NCBI GenBank assembly: GCA_018857735.1
Contig: JABMCL010001519.1
Coordinates: 278,501 to 342,500, forward strand
Length of the DNA stretch: 64,000 nt
Direction of reading: 5' to 3'
Source: Alviniconcha marisindica
Taxonomy: Eukaryota; Mollusca; Gastropoda; Provannidae
A program made the position numbers and the translations under genes. Shown one piece after another: positions 1 through 13,899 of this stretch. How positions within the stretch are numbered: position 1 is the first letter of the stretch; each line of letters begins with the position of its first letter. Under the pieces are notes generated by a model, which was not told where the DNA came from, made no database searches, and saw only the letters and a list, made by a program, of their open reading frames with translations.

Positions 1-67
1 GGTGCGGGTTTTAAATGGAGCTGTGTCCGATGCAAAGCTAATACAGCGGGGGTCAGGATGCAAGTGA

Positions 68-134
<67 letters not shown>

Positions 135-648
135 AAACATGTTTTATTCAGGCGATGGTGTGTTACAATTCATATTTTGTCCTCATTGCAGGGAGACACA
201 GGAGAACAAATATATGTGTGTTTGCACATAGATGGTTTTCAGCAAAACACAAAGTAAACAAGTTCTACTTGTACCACAAAATGTATTTCTAAATTTAAGC
301 TACTGATTATATGGTGTCCATTCTTGATAAACTAATCATAAGTCATTTACATTAAATGTATATGTTTATTAATTTCGTAAATACAACTTTATTGCAAGTG
401 TCAATACACTGATTGCATGAGGAATGTTTTGTGGTGCCAAGTACACTCATCACACATTCACTCCAATCATAAAACATTTCATTACAACAACAGCAAATAT
501 CAATAAATCAATATGTTTCAAATTATATACAGTTTTGTTCCGTCATTCTCATTCCCCTGAAAAGTGCAGCAGAACCTACAAAGACATTTAAAAAGATGGA
601 CACTGAAGAAGATAGAATGTTGGAGAGTGTGTGTGCGTGCGTGCGTGC

Positions 649-681
<33 letters not shown>

Positions 682-1756
682 GTCAGGTGTGTGTGTGTGT
701 GGTCAGGTGTGCGTGTTCCTATCATTCACACACGCACACTCACACAGAGGTACATATGTACACATATGTTACATATGTAACACTGTCTATATATATTACA
801 CACGCAGAGAGAGAGAGAGAGAGAGGGGGGGGGGGGGAGGGGTTAAGAGAAGAAGCATCGTTATTTCACCGCGAGACGTGGACGTGAATAGCCACACGTG
901 CTACGTTAAAAGGACACACAGAGAGAAGCAGCAGATGCCGAGCCTAAGCGCCCACAAAAACTCCCTTTATCACGGCTTGCAGTGTGGGTCCATCCGTACA
1001 AGCGGAACTACGTTCGGCACGCAATAAAACCATCGCAAGCCTATCTGTTTTTCTGGACTAAAATCTCCCGCAGCAAGCAGTAGTGATCAGCGTATAAAAG
1101 AGTGAACATCTTCGGTGTTTAAAAAAAGAAGAAGTTTTAACAGCCACACACACACTCTCTCTCTGTCTGTCTCTGTCTGTCTGTCTCTGCACTGGAAAAT
1201 AACCGTGATTTATAGCCAAGGTGTCAAGAGGACAGCAGCCATTATGAGAATTTAACTTCGCAAGATAATCGTTTTCAGTCATAAATGTCGAGGTCTACCT
1301 AAAGCTTCGAATTGACGTCTCTTTTGAACGTGAAGCATTTTTTTTTTTTAAAGTGTACAGTTAACTCGAAATGGTTCCAAAGCTAGGAAGGCGGTTAGGC
1401 AGAAGTATGGTAACCCAAACAAAACAAAATTATCGTGTACACTGCATACAGTATCAAAATATGGCCGGTATGAATGAGCGAGTGACAAAAACAGAGGCTA
1501 CTGTGCTGTTCACAGATCCATGAATTTAAAGGGTGCGTTACACTTCAATGGTAACGCCCCCCCCCCCCCACACACACACACCCCACCCTATACAAAGCGA
1601 AAGCCGGCTCTCCAGCCAAGGCCGTCAGTAACCTTGAGCAGTTCATCATGCAGACATCGAGTGACCCACAGAAAGGCCCAAACTGTCATCCACAACCGAT
1701 ACAGCTCACAGCTGAAGAGCAAGGCTGGATGATGGCAATGGTGTTGACCTCTGCAT
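1..1756. other. Non-coding, microsatellites only
   Basis: Contains TG runs at 77-132 and 649-690, an AG then G run at 805-838, and unique AT-rich sequence. No exon with plausible splice sites and recognisable protein was seen. Confidence 0.6.
77..132 (+). repeat. (TG)n microsatellite
   Basis: A pure TG run. Other TG/CA runs of 15 or more units: 3,831-3,872, 15,145-15,177, 17,403-17,455, 19,168-19,197, 21,387-21,434, 39,818-39,848, 48,743-48,770 and 56,530-56,582. Confidence 0.97.
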
Positions 1757-2072
1757 CCACCAGCTACACTGTAGTGTTGGCCCCATCCACCAGCTACACT
1801 GTAGTGTTGACCCCATCCACCAGCTACACTGTAGTGTTGGCCCCATCCACCAGCTACAGGGTGGTGTTGACCCCCATCCACCAGCTACACTGTAGTGTTG
1901 GCCCCATCCACCAGCTACAGGGTGGTGTTGACCCCCATCCACCAGCTACACTGTAGTGTTGGCCCCATCCACCAGCTACATTGTAGTGTTGGCCCCATCC
2001 CCCAGCTACAGAGTGGTGTTGATCCCCATCCACCAGCTACACTGTAGTGTTGGCCCCATCCACCAGCTACAC
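1757..2072 (+). repeat. Minisatellite, 30-31 bp unit, 11 copies
   Basis: The unit is CCATCCACCAGCTACACTGT plus AGTGTTGGCC. Copies begin about every 30 bp, and later copies have an extra C. The array is open in several frames on both strands, so long ORFs here are by-products. Confidence 0.95.
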
Positions 2073-2490
2073 AGGGGCATCAACAGAATACCCTCTTCCC
2101 ACTGAGATTTAACTGGCCACTGCAGACTGTTGAGGAACCCGAGCACATCTCAGGGCTCCGGGCCCCTGAACGCACTCTGCCCAGCGCACGCCAACGCTTC
2201 CCGGTGCCAGACGTGGCCACAGGGGGCAGGGCTGAGGGAGAAGCAGTAGGGCCGCTTCTTTCATGGTGGTTTACGTCCACAGAAACCGTATGGCTTATCA
2301 GGGACGTGAGAAGAATAGTATAGGGTATGAGAGCCCAGGCCCACCTCCCTGTTCACACAGCTGCTGAGCTCGAATGGGCTGCTGCTAAGACCTGGAGATT
2401 TAAGACAGTGGCCTAGTTTCGTCTGGGCAAGGGTAGGATTCTGATTTAGACTTCAAGACCAAAGAGATTTAAACTCAGAAGAATTTGACC
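2070..2490 (+). repeat. Dispersed repeat D, copy 1
   Basis: Shared in patches with 30,890-31,260: CCCTCTTCCCACTG, CTGCAGACTG, GGCAGGGCTGAGGGAGAAGC, and at the right end GACCAAAGAGATTTAAA. The middle contains a reverse-strand SINE 3' module (ACGTCCACAGAAACCGTATG). The left end is directly continuous with the 30-bp minisatellite. Confidence 0.55.
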
Positions 2491-3540
2491 TTTAATGCGT
2501 TAGAAATGTAGCTTCAGAGTTTGATAACAAAGGAAGGCACCTCCCCACTCCGAAACAACAACAACAACAACAAAACACACGTACACACCAATAGAAAAAT
2601 AAAATAAAATCACACAAACAAACCAAAAAACAACAACAAAAACAAAAAACATGCGTCACCTCAAGGGGTGACCCCTACTGCGGGAGGCGGAACAAAGTGG
2701 GACAGACAACAGGCAAATCAATGCAACGTCACAGTTTTACTCCACGGGAAACGTGTTTGAAGAGCACATTAAACCCGACATGAACAGCATGCAGTCATGA
2801 AAACACCCCACCTCAGGAACAACGCAAACGGGCTGCAAACTGTGCCAAGAAAATAACGCCTATCATTTTCATCAATAAAACAAGTCAGGAAACGACCCCC
2901 CCACCTCCCCTCACCTCCGAGAGCCCAGGAAAAAGGGCTATCATTACGGCTAAAGTGCTGTCACGATTCGTCTTGTTCCAGGAACGTTTAAATACTTTGA
3001 GTTTTTGTTTCTCTCTTTTTCATCCCTTCGTTTTATTGTCGCGTGGGGCTGCTCTTTTTACACCAAGCGTGACAACAAGGCGAGTTGTAGCAGTGGAAAG
3101 GTTAACACAGCAACACGTCATATATTTATATGTTAACTCTTTCCGCCCCACCTCGGTTTCAGGGTTTAGGTCGTTTTTACTACTGCGTCTTGGGTTGGGT
3201 GGGAGAATAACGACGGCAAGCATCCCGGTGATGGCTGGAGTCGTGCTGTTCGGGACACGTACAGCTCGTGCACGCAAAGGTCATCAATTTGTTTGATGGC
3301 CAACCAACCGACCGTCCCCTTCGCCACAAGTACTGGGACTGTCAGCCTGCCGAAATGGGACATCAGAAATTGGCCACTTTGACAGGCTAGTAGGCTACTA
3401 ACAACTTTGTTCACTTTAGCGCCACTTTAGAATCTTGACGTATATGGGCGGTGCTATGTTTGGTCTTCTTGGTCGAGTTAAACGCTCGTTTCATGTTTTC
3501 TCGCACTGAATAAAAACAATAATAACGGACGGTTTGGCCT

Positions 3541-3740
<200 letters not shown>

Positions 3741-3826
3741 AGAGCGCCTAACCCGCACAGGCCCTACGCACTTACACATTCTTTAAATGCACTTATTTTC
3801 AAAGTTCAACGCATACAACACGAACA

Positions 3827-3875
<49 letters not shown>

Positions 3876-4441
3876 ATAAAATCAAGACTCGCCCACACCA
3901 ACGTTCAAGCCAAGCTTTTATTTAATATCATGGGGTTAGGAAGATTGCGAACTGGGAGACGAGCAGCTGACGGAAGAGGAAATATCAACACACTATTAAA
4001 CCATACAACTCTGCCAGCATAGGCGGTATTTAAAACCTTGAAACAAACGAATGTGGCTAACTGCGATCCATAGACGTCACAGAATTGAGTACACCAACAG
4101 AGACCCGAGTAAATAACCTGCTATAACTATTGCCTGGCATGCAAGTAAGTGCAGACATTTCAGTGAACAGTAAATGCACAACCTTCTTCACCAAAAAGGA
4201 GGGAAGAGAAACGACTATCTCTTTAGGTGGATAGTCTTTGGGCACAGATAGTTATGACAAGAAAACAGTTATGACAAGACCTGCAAAACAGACAGTTAAT
4301 TCACACCAAGAGAAGACTACCTCGTCCACTTTCAAATCTCTTCTGAAATTTCATATTTCTTTAAGCAGTAACACATTTTCGACCATACCTACTTCAAAAT
4401 ACCTGTCGTATTTCATCCGTATGCTTGCTCTCTCTCCCTCC

Positions 4442-4590
<149 letters not shown>

Positions 4591-5191
4591 AATTTGTGTT
4601 TGAATTTTCCTGCGTACCAGCCTCGTTCTCTTCCTCTCGCGACCTTTCTTCTTTTTTTCTTCACATTCCTCTGCACATTAGTTGGACAGAATCTTCTGGC
4701 TGCCATATTATGGAGATGAGAACGGACGTGATGGCAGCCCGTGCACTGACTCGTCATGATCGTATTTACATGGTGTTTCACTTTGTCGCCGCTTTATGCC
4801 CACTTAAAGCGGATTCTGTCTGAACCAACGCGTGAAACCCTGCGATCATGTGATATTCTAAATGTCACCGGGGTTCAGGCACGGCGGGGAAGCATCCTAT
4901 CGTCCCTCTGTTTTGACAAACGCGGGCAGATGTTAATGTGGCTGTTTTCTGAGAAAGTTTGGTACAACAACGTAATAAAGCGGCAACCTTTTAGACAACG
5001 TGCGCATGTAGGCCCTGCGACGATGGGGCTATTTTACACACACACACACGCACACACACACACACACACACAAACGCACGCACGCACGCACAGACAACCT
5101 TGAATGAAGGGGGTGGGGTAGGAAAAAATCCTTTGATCCGTAATTGACCTACTAGGCCTATCCGCTTGAGATATTAGCATCATTTACTATA

Positions 5192-5196
<5 letters not shown>

Positions 5197-5264
<68 letters not shown>
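5197..5264 (+). repeat. (AG)n microsatellite, ~33 units
   Basis: A pure AG run followed by ACGCACGCACGCACACACGC. Confidence 0.96.
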
Positions 5265-5265
<1 letters not shown>

Positions 5266-5597
5266 GCACGCACGCACACACGCACACACACACAAACTTT
5301 GAGTCTCGCCTTCATGTTGGCACTGAGGTCCACGAAAACAGTGTTCGCATTTCTTCGTCTGCCAGCATCAGCACTGTTACAACCAAGTTTAGGGAGAGCT
5401 GGAGGAATCCCATCTCCGCCCCCTGTGCCGTTCAGTGCAATTAATCCTAATGACTGCCATTGCCAGCGTCCCCATGCTCCTGTCACAGTTACCCCCCCCC
5501 CCCCCCCCACCCTCCTCCCCAATCGTCTGCTGCGTTCTGACAAGGACCTTCTCCCAACCGCCAGCCTCCAACTTCTGAGGGCATGCAGTCATCTAAT

Positions 5598-5700
5598 CTT
5601 CCTTCATCATCATCCCAGTCTCCAGTCATCTAATCTTCCTTCATCATCATCCCCCTCTCCAGTCATCTAATCTTCCTTCATCATCATTCCCGTCTCGGAG
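5598..5700 (+). repeat. ~35-bp tandem repeat, 3 copies
   Basis: CAGTCATCTAATCTTCCTTC, ATCATCATCCCAGTCTC. It lies in C-rich sequence just after a long poly-C run. Confidence 0.92.
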
Positions 5701-6867
5701 AATCCGCCCTGGCGACAGGAACCTGTCGTCTGCACTTTGGCAAATGGCGACACGACGCGACAAAAGTGGAACTCTTAAAGCTGACTCTGAAGACGTGCAG
5801 GCGAGTGGAGTCCTTACTTCAGGGCCACCTCAGGACGACTAAATATCGAAGTGCTAATTAATTCACTTAGCAAACTTATGCTCCATGCAAAATAACCACA
5901 GCGCTTGTATTGGCAACGTGAAATGCACAACGGACGAATAAGAAAGAGAGAGAGAGAGGTTAAGCCGTTACGAAGGGTAAACCCCAGGAAACCCCCCTCC
6001 ACCCCACCCCCCAACCCCAACAAAACAATAGCAACACACACACACGAAACACCCTCCCCAAACACACACAACAACAACAACAACAAAAACACCAGTAACC
6101 AAAAATCAGCAACAACTGAAAAGTGCCTTTCAGATCCACAACCTTTGTCTTTATTTTGCACACACGACTGGGCTGGAAAAAGGCCTGCTTTTTTAAATTT
6201 GCACTTCAAGCAATGCGCGTATGTTTGTCGCGTAGATTTCAAATACGTCCACGCACACAGGCACGAAGACTGCGACACTGACGACCAGACGCCAGACAAA
6301 CAAATGACCGGTAGATAAGGCCTAATTCCCTAAGTGTGACGGCACGCGGGACCATCAGTGAAACGTGGACGCAGTCTATACACCACACGTGTTACATATT
6401 TCCTTTATCGTACTGAGGTGACGGTTAACACAGTACGTCTAAAATCCAATTAAAAGTCAACACTTTTTAAGTGCAACGGAGTAATAATATTTTTCATCTA
6501 TGCGTCTTTCTGATCGTTTCTTGCTTTACGATCATGTCCGTTTGACATAACAGCCTGTTGTGCATTTCCAATTCGTTCTTATGCAAGTACAATGCTCCCC
6601 GAAATTGTTAATTATAAGATCATGTGCAGAGCTGAGCAGGGTCGAACACTGGACTCGTGCTAAATCCAGTGCCCCCCTAGAAAACTATATGTGCACAGCA
6701 CACACACACACACACAAAGTTCTGAGCACCGATTTGTATCAAGAAATAATAGGTCAATTATGTTTAAACTTGCGTTTGTAACTGCTTTTTGTTGAACCAT
6801 AATTATGTCACACTTGACCTTCCCTCCTTATAAACAGCAGCAGCAACAAATACAACAATTCATAGTT

Positions 6868-7017
6868 CAGGAGCTGTGTGAGTCGAGGTGGCCGTCCTGG
6901 GCTGTCCGTCCTAACGAGCCTTCTGGTTTCCGTGAACGTAAAGCTATATTGAACCATATGCTTCGGTATTGGTCTCAGCTTGTCCCTAATATGTCAGCCG
7001 ACATCCGAGGTCATTAA
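6868..7017 (+). repeat. Dispersed repeat C, copy 1
   Basis: Near-identical to 26,786-26,935: TAGTTCAGGAGCTG, GTGGCCGTCCTG, CTGTCCGTCCTAACGAGCC, TTCTGGTTT..GTG, AACTTGTCCCTAATATGTCA and GACATTAAGCA landmarks. The middle (GAGCC..TGGTTT..GTGGACGT) resembles the 3' module of the tRNA-derived SINE. It lies just left of the fold-back element. Confidence 0.75.
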
Positions 7018-7051
7018 GCAACACAACCGAACCGAACCTATAACAATAGTT

Positions 7052-7489
7052 AGCAAAGGTGGAGATCACGCCCCCCCCCCCCCCCCCCCAACCCCCACCC
7101 CTCGTTTTTACTGCAGATCTGGCTGACTTCCGGTCGCAAAACGGATCTCACAATAGGGCTAGATATAGCAGCCCAAATATCGATTGTAATTACCGCTTTA
7201 GCGACGGTGACTTCTTTATTTGCTTCCTTCATTGGCGTGCTGTTCTCCATAGGAGCAACCATGGGGCAGCCCCAGTTTCGTTAAAAGCATCAGTGAAAGA
7301 AACCAGTACAGACATTACGTCGATCTGTACTCGTTTCCTTCATTGATGTTCGCAAAAATTGTAATTGCAATGGATTATTTAGCTGCCAGATCCAAACTTG
7401 GATCACTGGAATTGTGAGATCCATTTTGCGACCGAGCATTAAAATGCGGGATGACAGGGGTGGGGCGGCGTGATATCAACGTTTGCCGA
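7052..7489. mobile_element. Fold-back/MITE-like element, copy 1
   Basis: About 440 bp shared with 60,648-61,115. The ends are inverted: the left end reads GGTGGAGATCACGCC and the right end is its approximate reverse complement (GGCGTGATATCAACGTTTGCC). Internal arms also pair: CCCAAATATCGATTGTAATT near the left against AATTGTAATTGCAATGGATT near the right. A poly-C run sits next to the left end. There is no coding capacity, so it would be a non-autonomous DNA element. Confidence 0.7.
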
Positions 7490-8169
7490 AAGTCTTTATT
7501 TTTTTAAGTCCTCACCTGTCAAAAATACTCTCGCTGTCATCGCGTGTGCTGATGCAATCACACCTTACCCGTTATCGTGTCTGGCGGTCTAAAAACATCG
7601 TATACGTCAGTCAGCTCACAAAGCGATGGGGTTGGGTGCGAGGGTGCGGGGAATACACAGAGGTGTGACAACAAAGCAGTCAAGTACTTCCCTCTCTCTC
7701 ATAGTTAACCGCGGTAACATAGCACGCTCAGCTGTAACATTCACGTTAAAATGCCCCCGCCCCCCCCCCCCCCCCCCCTCCCCGTCTCTCTCTCTCTCTC
7801 TCCATTGTATTGTTTATACATTTTTCTGTATTCTTTTGTACGGAGCATTGTGCTTTAGATTTGGCATGGGATTCTGCGCCATAGAAATGTCCATTGTTAT
7901 TATTATCATCATCATCATTTCTCTCTCCTTCTCTCTCTCTCTCTCTCTGGAAGCACTGTATGGTACTCACATTGCTGTGCGAAACCGTCCACTGTGGTGA
8001 AGTCAAAGCGCTGGCCACCACCGAGTGGCGTTAGGAGACCAGACGTCTGGAGACCGAAGAGAAAGGTCAAAGACCATGCAAGTACAGAGAGGTGTCCATA
8101 ACCGTCACCGTCACGCTCTTCAGTCTGACCGCAAGAGGAAGTCGGCGTATCCCTCCTAATAACAGTCTT

Positions 8170-8716
8170 ACTTGCCACTTACGCTAGTCAGACCTTGCCA
8201 CTTACGCCAGCCAGACCTTGCCACTCATGCCAGTCAGACATTGCCACTTACGCCAGTCAGACCTTGCCATTTACGCCAGTCAGACCTGGCCACTTACGCC
8301 AGTCAGACCTTGCCACTCACGCTAGCCAGACCTTGCCACTTACGCCAGCCAGACCTTGCCACTTACGCCAGTCAGACCTTGCCATTTACGCCAGTCAGAC
8401 CTTGCCACTCACGCCAGTCAGACATTGCCATTTACGCTAGTCAGACCTTGTCACTTACGCTAGTCAGACCTTGTCACTTACGCTAGCCAGACCTTGCCAT
8501 TTACGCTAGTTAGACCTTGCCACTTACGCTAGCCAGACCTTGCCACTTACGCTAGCCAGACCTTGCCACTTACGCCAGTCAGACATTGCCATTTACGCCA
8601 GTCAGACCTTGCCACTCATGCCAGTCAGACATTGCCACCTACACCAGTCAGACCTTGCCACCTACACCAGCCAGACCTTCCCACTTATGCCAGCCAGACC
8701 TTACTTACAGCCAGAC
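8170..8716 (+). repeat. Minisatellite, 23-bp unit, about 23 copies
   Basis: The unit is CAGTCAGACCTTGCCACTTA plus CGC. Variation is at three positions (GCCAG/GCTAG, ACTTAC/ATTTAC/ACTCAC, ACCTT/ACATT). Copies are contiguous without spacers. Confidence 0.97.
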
Positions 8717-10902
8717 GATTTTACCAACTGACGTCAATAATTTTATTGTGATGTTCCACAAACATCTGTGGCAAACTCGTTATTGTACTGTTGGGTTACT
8801 GTGGAGGCCTTCGCTCCGTCACAACAACAGACTCTAACGATAAGCGGGACCACACAAGTGAAACAAGCCTCAAGCTAGAAAGACAGAAGCGGGACCCGTA
8901 CGCAGTCGCAGGATGTCAATTTTAACCCTCAGCCCGCCAAAGCATCAGCATTTTCTAGTGCCGTTTCCTGCCAAGAAGAGTCTCAAACAGAGGTTAATGA
9001 AATACATTCAGTTTGAAAACTATAGTCAGCGTCATAATGAAAAGTCAAAAACGTAAGTCCAACTCATACATTGTGTGCCCTACTGAGGCCTTAACGGCAA
9101 TTAGCGACATGCCAACATCTGACGTCCAAAGAGCAGGAATCGCTAGGCTGAACCCTTCCCCTAGTAGACTTTATCGCCGGCACTAAGCAGCAGTATTGTG
9201 CGTGAAGGGTTCGCTGGAGAGGTGAAAAGAAAAATGAGGTGACCGTAGCATGGCGTGTAGTTTCCGCGGCGTCAGCGATCGAAGTGAGAACACCGCCAGG
9301 GAGGAAGAAAAATCGATGGAAAGGTGTGACAGGAGGGCAGTAAACTCTCCATTTGGCAGAACGACAACAGCTCAGAGGAAGGTTCCTGTCAAAGTTGGGT
9401 TCTTTCCCCCTTCGTCCCTTTCCGCCCACTCAAAGGAGGCAACTCATTGCTGACATGCATCGACTAGTGTCGCACAGCGGAGGTCTCACGTTGCTTTAGG
9501 GAATATCTTATCTATGACATCAGCATACGTTCCTGAGTGACAGCTGCTGAGCTACACAACAAATAACCAACTTGGTTTGTTGTTTTTTACACCCAGTCAA
9601 CCAGTACGGTTATATCAGGGCGAAGCTACACAACAAAGCAGAACTGATTATATACAACTTATAAGAACAGCCGTAACACTAAAATCTGTCTGTGACTTTC
9701 CTGTCGTTAGTGTTAGGGCTGTTCTTATTTATAACTTGTACATAATTTTGATTGTTGCGTAGACGTAGCTCAGCAGTTGTCTGTGACTTTCCTGCGGTTT
9801 AAAACAACAACGTGAACTGTGATAAGATAAAATGGAGATGATGTATTTCCAAAATGATTATATTTGGCAAAATTGATCGTTATTTCCCATGGCATCGCAA
9901 AAACAACAACAAAAACAACAAACAAACAAACAAGAAAACTGCGTTTGAGACTTCGTTTTGCTTTAGAATTCCAGAAAAGCTGAAATCCACGCAGGAAGTA
10001 GTACAGCAGCATATAAGCAGATGGAAAACATGTCAGTGGCGTCTTACGATGTCCTATGGGCAAGGAAAGGGTTAACAGCATTTTGCTGACGAAAGGCTTT
10101 GTCCCGGAACCGACGATTTCCCCTCTTTTGCGTCCCGTGTTTTTTCCTCTATTCTCTCCTGGGGATCGTGTTGATCGCAGCTTGCCTGCACTGGAGTTCA
10201 ATGTCGGGGTCTGGCATGCAATCAGCTCCCTTGTTTTACAACACATCACTCGTTCTCTCTAGTTCCAAGGTGGGGTACCGCGGACGCAGAAATTACGCTT
10301 TCCGCAAAGCACTATCAAAAGTCCTGGGATTTTTGTTCTTGTTTAAAACAAAACAAAATTACAGCCGGGGTTGGTCGGAATAGCTTTGTATGCTCCACCT
10401 GCTGCCGAAATATTGTCTTCTTTATTTCTACTTTCCCAAAACATTCAACTCCATTTCCCCCAAGTCTTCTTGAAACACAGAAACTGAGGTGTGCTACAAA
10501 CACTGATGAGACATTCGCTTGAAACGTAATGAATTTAGTTTTGCCCTGATAGTTAACCCATAGTGGTTGACTGGGCGTTAAATATCAAGTAACCTGTCCT
10601 CCCCGTGATGCCGTTTTTACATGAGGCTCGTCCTGAGGTGACTTTGTGCAGCTGACAGGGCGCTAAGATCCAAGGAGTAGCGGCCTGCGTGCACTTGAGC
10701 TGGTGTGGGTATATGTGTCGTCGGCTAGCTCCCTTGAAGGACGGACGTTCACTCGTCAGTCTGCGCCGGTCTGCGGACACCGGAGTAGGTGCTACGCCAA
10801 AGTCTGGCTGCAGAAGCCAGACACGACTGTTCATCTATTCAAAGCAGCTTTACCTATTGATCAACGCCTTCCTCCCTCCCAACTTAGTTTTTCAACCCCC
10901 CC

Positions 10903-10933
<31 letters not shown>

Positions 10934-10993
10934 CCTTCCTTTCTTCCACCAATTCTTGGCATCAGTCCTTTGAAGATAGCGAATCGATTACAG

Positions 10994-10994
<1 letters not shown>

Positions 10995-11076
<82 letters not shown>

Positions 11077-11110
11077 CAGAGAGACAGAGAGACAGAGAGA
11101 GAGAGAGAGG
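10995..11110 (+). repeat. (AG)n with ACAGAG tail
   Basis: AG run with one GG interruption at 11,040, then GACAGAGACAGAG repeats to 11,110. Confidence 0.95.
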
Positions 11111-11682
11111 TAAAGGGGGGGAAAAGGCATGAATACAGGCCGCAGCATTCGATTCCAATTATGCGTTGACGCAGTTGGCTCCTGTAATACTTAGCTGAAG
11201 ACTTCTAGCAGCATGAAATGAAAGTATTGATCGACTTTTATTTTCTTCTTTCATCCAGTAATCTTTCTAATATAATCGACCGGAAAGGAATTTGCGATGT
11301 TTTGGAGAGGCAATGAGCAAGAAGCGATAATTACCAGGGAAAATCTAGCCCCTCAGGTGATGCTCTGTGAAAGAATTACTATGGTCAACAGCGTAGTTTG
11401 CTCTCAGGCGAGTAAAACAAAAAGGTGGGCACGTCTTTGATCTTGTGATCGAAACAGCACCTGATTTAACGTAAATCGTTTGTAATCCGACCAGAAAGAA
11501 CGAAGTATTCCTCTGTAACACGGAGCATAGACAAGCTGGACAGGCAAACAGAAAATGAAGAAAGTAAGAGCAGCAGAAAATGAAGAAAGTAAGAGCAGCA
11601 ACATTGTGGATAGACATACATGTGCGTGGGTGGAAAAGTTGGGGGAAGAGCTAACAAGCTAACACGATAAATTTCTAAATCT

Positions 11683-11683
<1 letters not shown>

Positions 11684-11765
<82 letters not shown>

Positions 11766-11802
11766 GACAGAGACAGAGACAGACAGACAGAGACAGACAG
11801 AA
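11684..11802 (+). repeat. (AG)n with ACAG tail
   Basis: About 34 pure AG units followed by AGACAGACAGACAGAGACAG repeats. It is preceded by a 26-bp direct duplication (AGAAAATGAAGAAAGTAAGA) at 11,547-11,600. Confidence 0.95.
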
Positions 11803-12514
11803 ATACAGTAACCGCCAAGCCCACTGTCGCACCTAGATCAGTGGACAGTAAGCGGCAGGACAGACACAGAGTCGCAGTGGCGGACGAACAGACAGACAGA
11901 CAAGTGTCATCACTATCGATTCAAGTCCTCCTCCGTGTGTTTGCCCTGAACGAAACCATGGACAGTAATGTGATCATGTCTGCGTATGTGTGTTTTTGTC
12001 ATCACCTCCTTTGCTTTCTGGATAAACTGGGGAAGAAGAGAGGGACGGAGGGAAGGAGAGGGGAGTGGGAGGGAGGGAAGGGGGGGGGGGATCTTCAGCT
12101 GTTGTGCTGAAGTAGTTTTTAGTTTAAAAGAAATGTTTTAACAAGGGTTGGGTTTAGAAAGTAGTAGAGTCATGCTACGAGGCTGAGTAATTCCACAGTA
12201 CTGATTCTGAATCACTGGCAAAGACAAAAGCCGTATCGTGCTAGGCCGAAGTGATGCCCTGCACAGGGCTTGTGGATGTTAATGTATTAGTGATAAAGTA
12301 TTGTACCAGTCAATAATTCAACCGGGAAGGAAGCCCAATGATCCAAACGTTGATATGAACCGCCGGTTTCCAACCCCGAACGTCTGGACTTCTGTTACAT
12401 ACAGCAGTTTCTGTTATGTACAGCAGTTTCACGTGGCACCAGCCAAGTAACAATGAAAACAGCGCTGTAACCACTTTGGTGAATATTCTGAACGCGTTGT
12501 GTAAAGCTACAATA

Positions 12515-12645
12515 ACCCATTCGGAGTCGCATACGACTAGAGCGCAATGGGTCTGCTCGGATGCAGGGAATATCGCTATAGTTGCCACTGTGAAGCGCTT
12601 ACGGCTCATCTCAAGATGAGGCGCTCAACAAATGTTCATTAAAAA
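12515..12645 (+). repeat. Dispersed repeat B, copy 1
   Basis: Shared with 38,105-38,235 (+) and 55,255-55,390 (-). Landmarks: GTCGCAT, GGGTCTGCTCGGA, GCCACTGTGAAGCGC, GGCTCATCTCAAGATGAGGC, GCTCAACAAATGTTCAT, then A-rich sequence. CTCATCTCAAGATGAG is a palindromic core. It is SINE-like in size, but no pol III boxes are evident. Confidence 0.7.
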
Positions 12646-13899
12646 AAAAGAAGACATTGTGGTACTTTCCCTTTCAGTCAACACACACACACGCACGTAC
12701 ACACGCACACACGTGCGCGCGCGTACACGCACAGGCACACACAATCACAACCCATCTGTCCAGAAAAGCGTTTTCGTGTACGTCTTACAACTATCAGTAG
12801 TAATTAAGTTGCATAAATTTGAAAGATTTGGCAGCAGGTATCAGCTCTGATTCACGTAGTCCTATAATTATATACTCAAGCCAAAAAGTTAAGCAGCTTT
12901 GGAAAGAAGTCTAATAGGCTTACGTTTCATATTCTCGTCAAATAATTATAAAGTCAGATAACAGAAAGTCAGTAATGATCTGCAAAATCAGTGACACTGG
13001 GGACGATCACTTTTGTGGATATCTTTGACATCTCCTAGCTTTTGTCTGTTTACTAAGCAAAGAGCCTGCTGGCTGCAAGCTGATACTTGAGACTGTCTAG
13101 CAGTTGCATGCCCACCTTCAGGCATTCTGATCACTCGCATCTTCCTGAAAAACTAAAACATGAGCCACAGTGATAACGGTAATAGCAACAGCGATGACAA
13201 CACCAAGAGCAATACAGCATAATGGCTTCTGACGGTGGCATTCTCAGGCCTTTAAAAAAGAAAGGAAAAGGGTTTCGAAACACTGTAATTCCAGTTTGCA
13301 TAGGAGGAGCAAAAAGGAATAAAAAATCGCTTTTCTTGGTGATATTCTGAGGCAGGCCTACATGCATAAAGGAAAGTGGTTTCGATGCAGTTTGCATAGT
13401 GAGACAAAAACTACCCATTGTTTTGTTCGTTCTCTTCTTGTATGTAAGCGATCAACTTCTCTGAATCTAGAAGTTTCAGTTCACACAGACAGTGTTTTTA
13501 TTCTTATTCTTCCTTTTTCAAAAGTTTCAATTAAAGTCTTTTCGCATAAGTGATATTAGCCTGATATTACAATTATTATGCTAACAACATGTATCGGTAA
13601 GTTGCACTAATAAAAATTTGTTACACACACACACACAGGTGCACTTATTTGCAGTTAACAAACCATATATACGCTTGTGTCTGAGACTGTATCCATACTG
13701 AGAATTAGTTTCACTTGATCTATAATCTCATACTCACAGGACTACATATACGCGCATATGCTAACGCATTCATACACCCTAAATGTGGCATACACTATAC
13801 ATACATACATACAACGACAGTGGCTGTGCGTGTTTAGCTGCCGCTTGAAATGAAAAGAGTACTTTTGGCACAAAACTACTGCGGTAACACGGGGATGGA

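Larger units (their letters stand above)
8717..12514. other. Non-coding; SINE fragments and AG arrays
   Basis: Holds SINE 3' fragments at 9,586-9,630 and 10,545-10,590, a poly-C run at 10,897, and AG arrays at 11.0 and 11.7 kb. 9,660-9,780 has a short duplicated ACTTTCCTG..GTTAG segment. Nothing recognisable as coding. Confidence 0.55.

Noticed and set aside
8170..8716. CRISPR-like regular repeats
   Set aside because: The 23-bp units are contiguous with no unique spacers, and the DNA is from an animal. It is a minisatellite.
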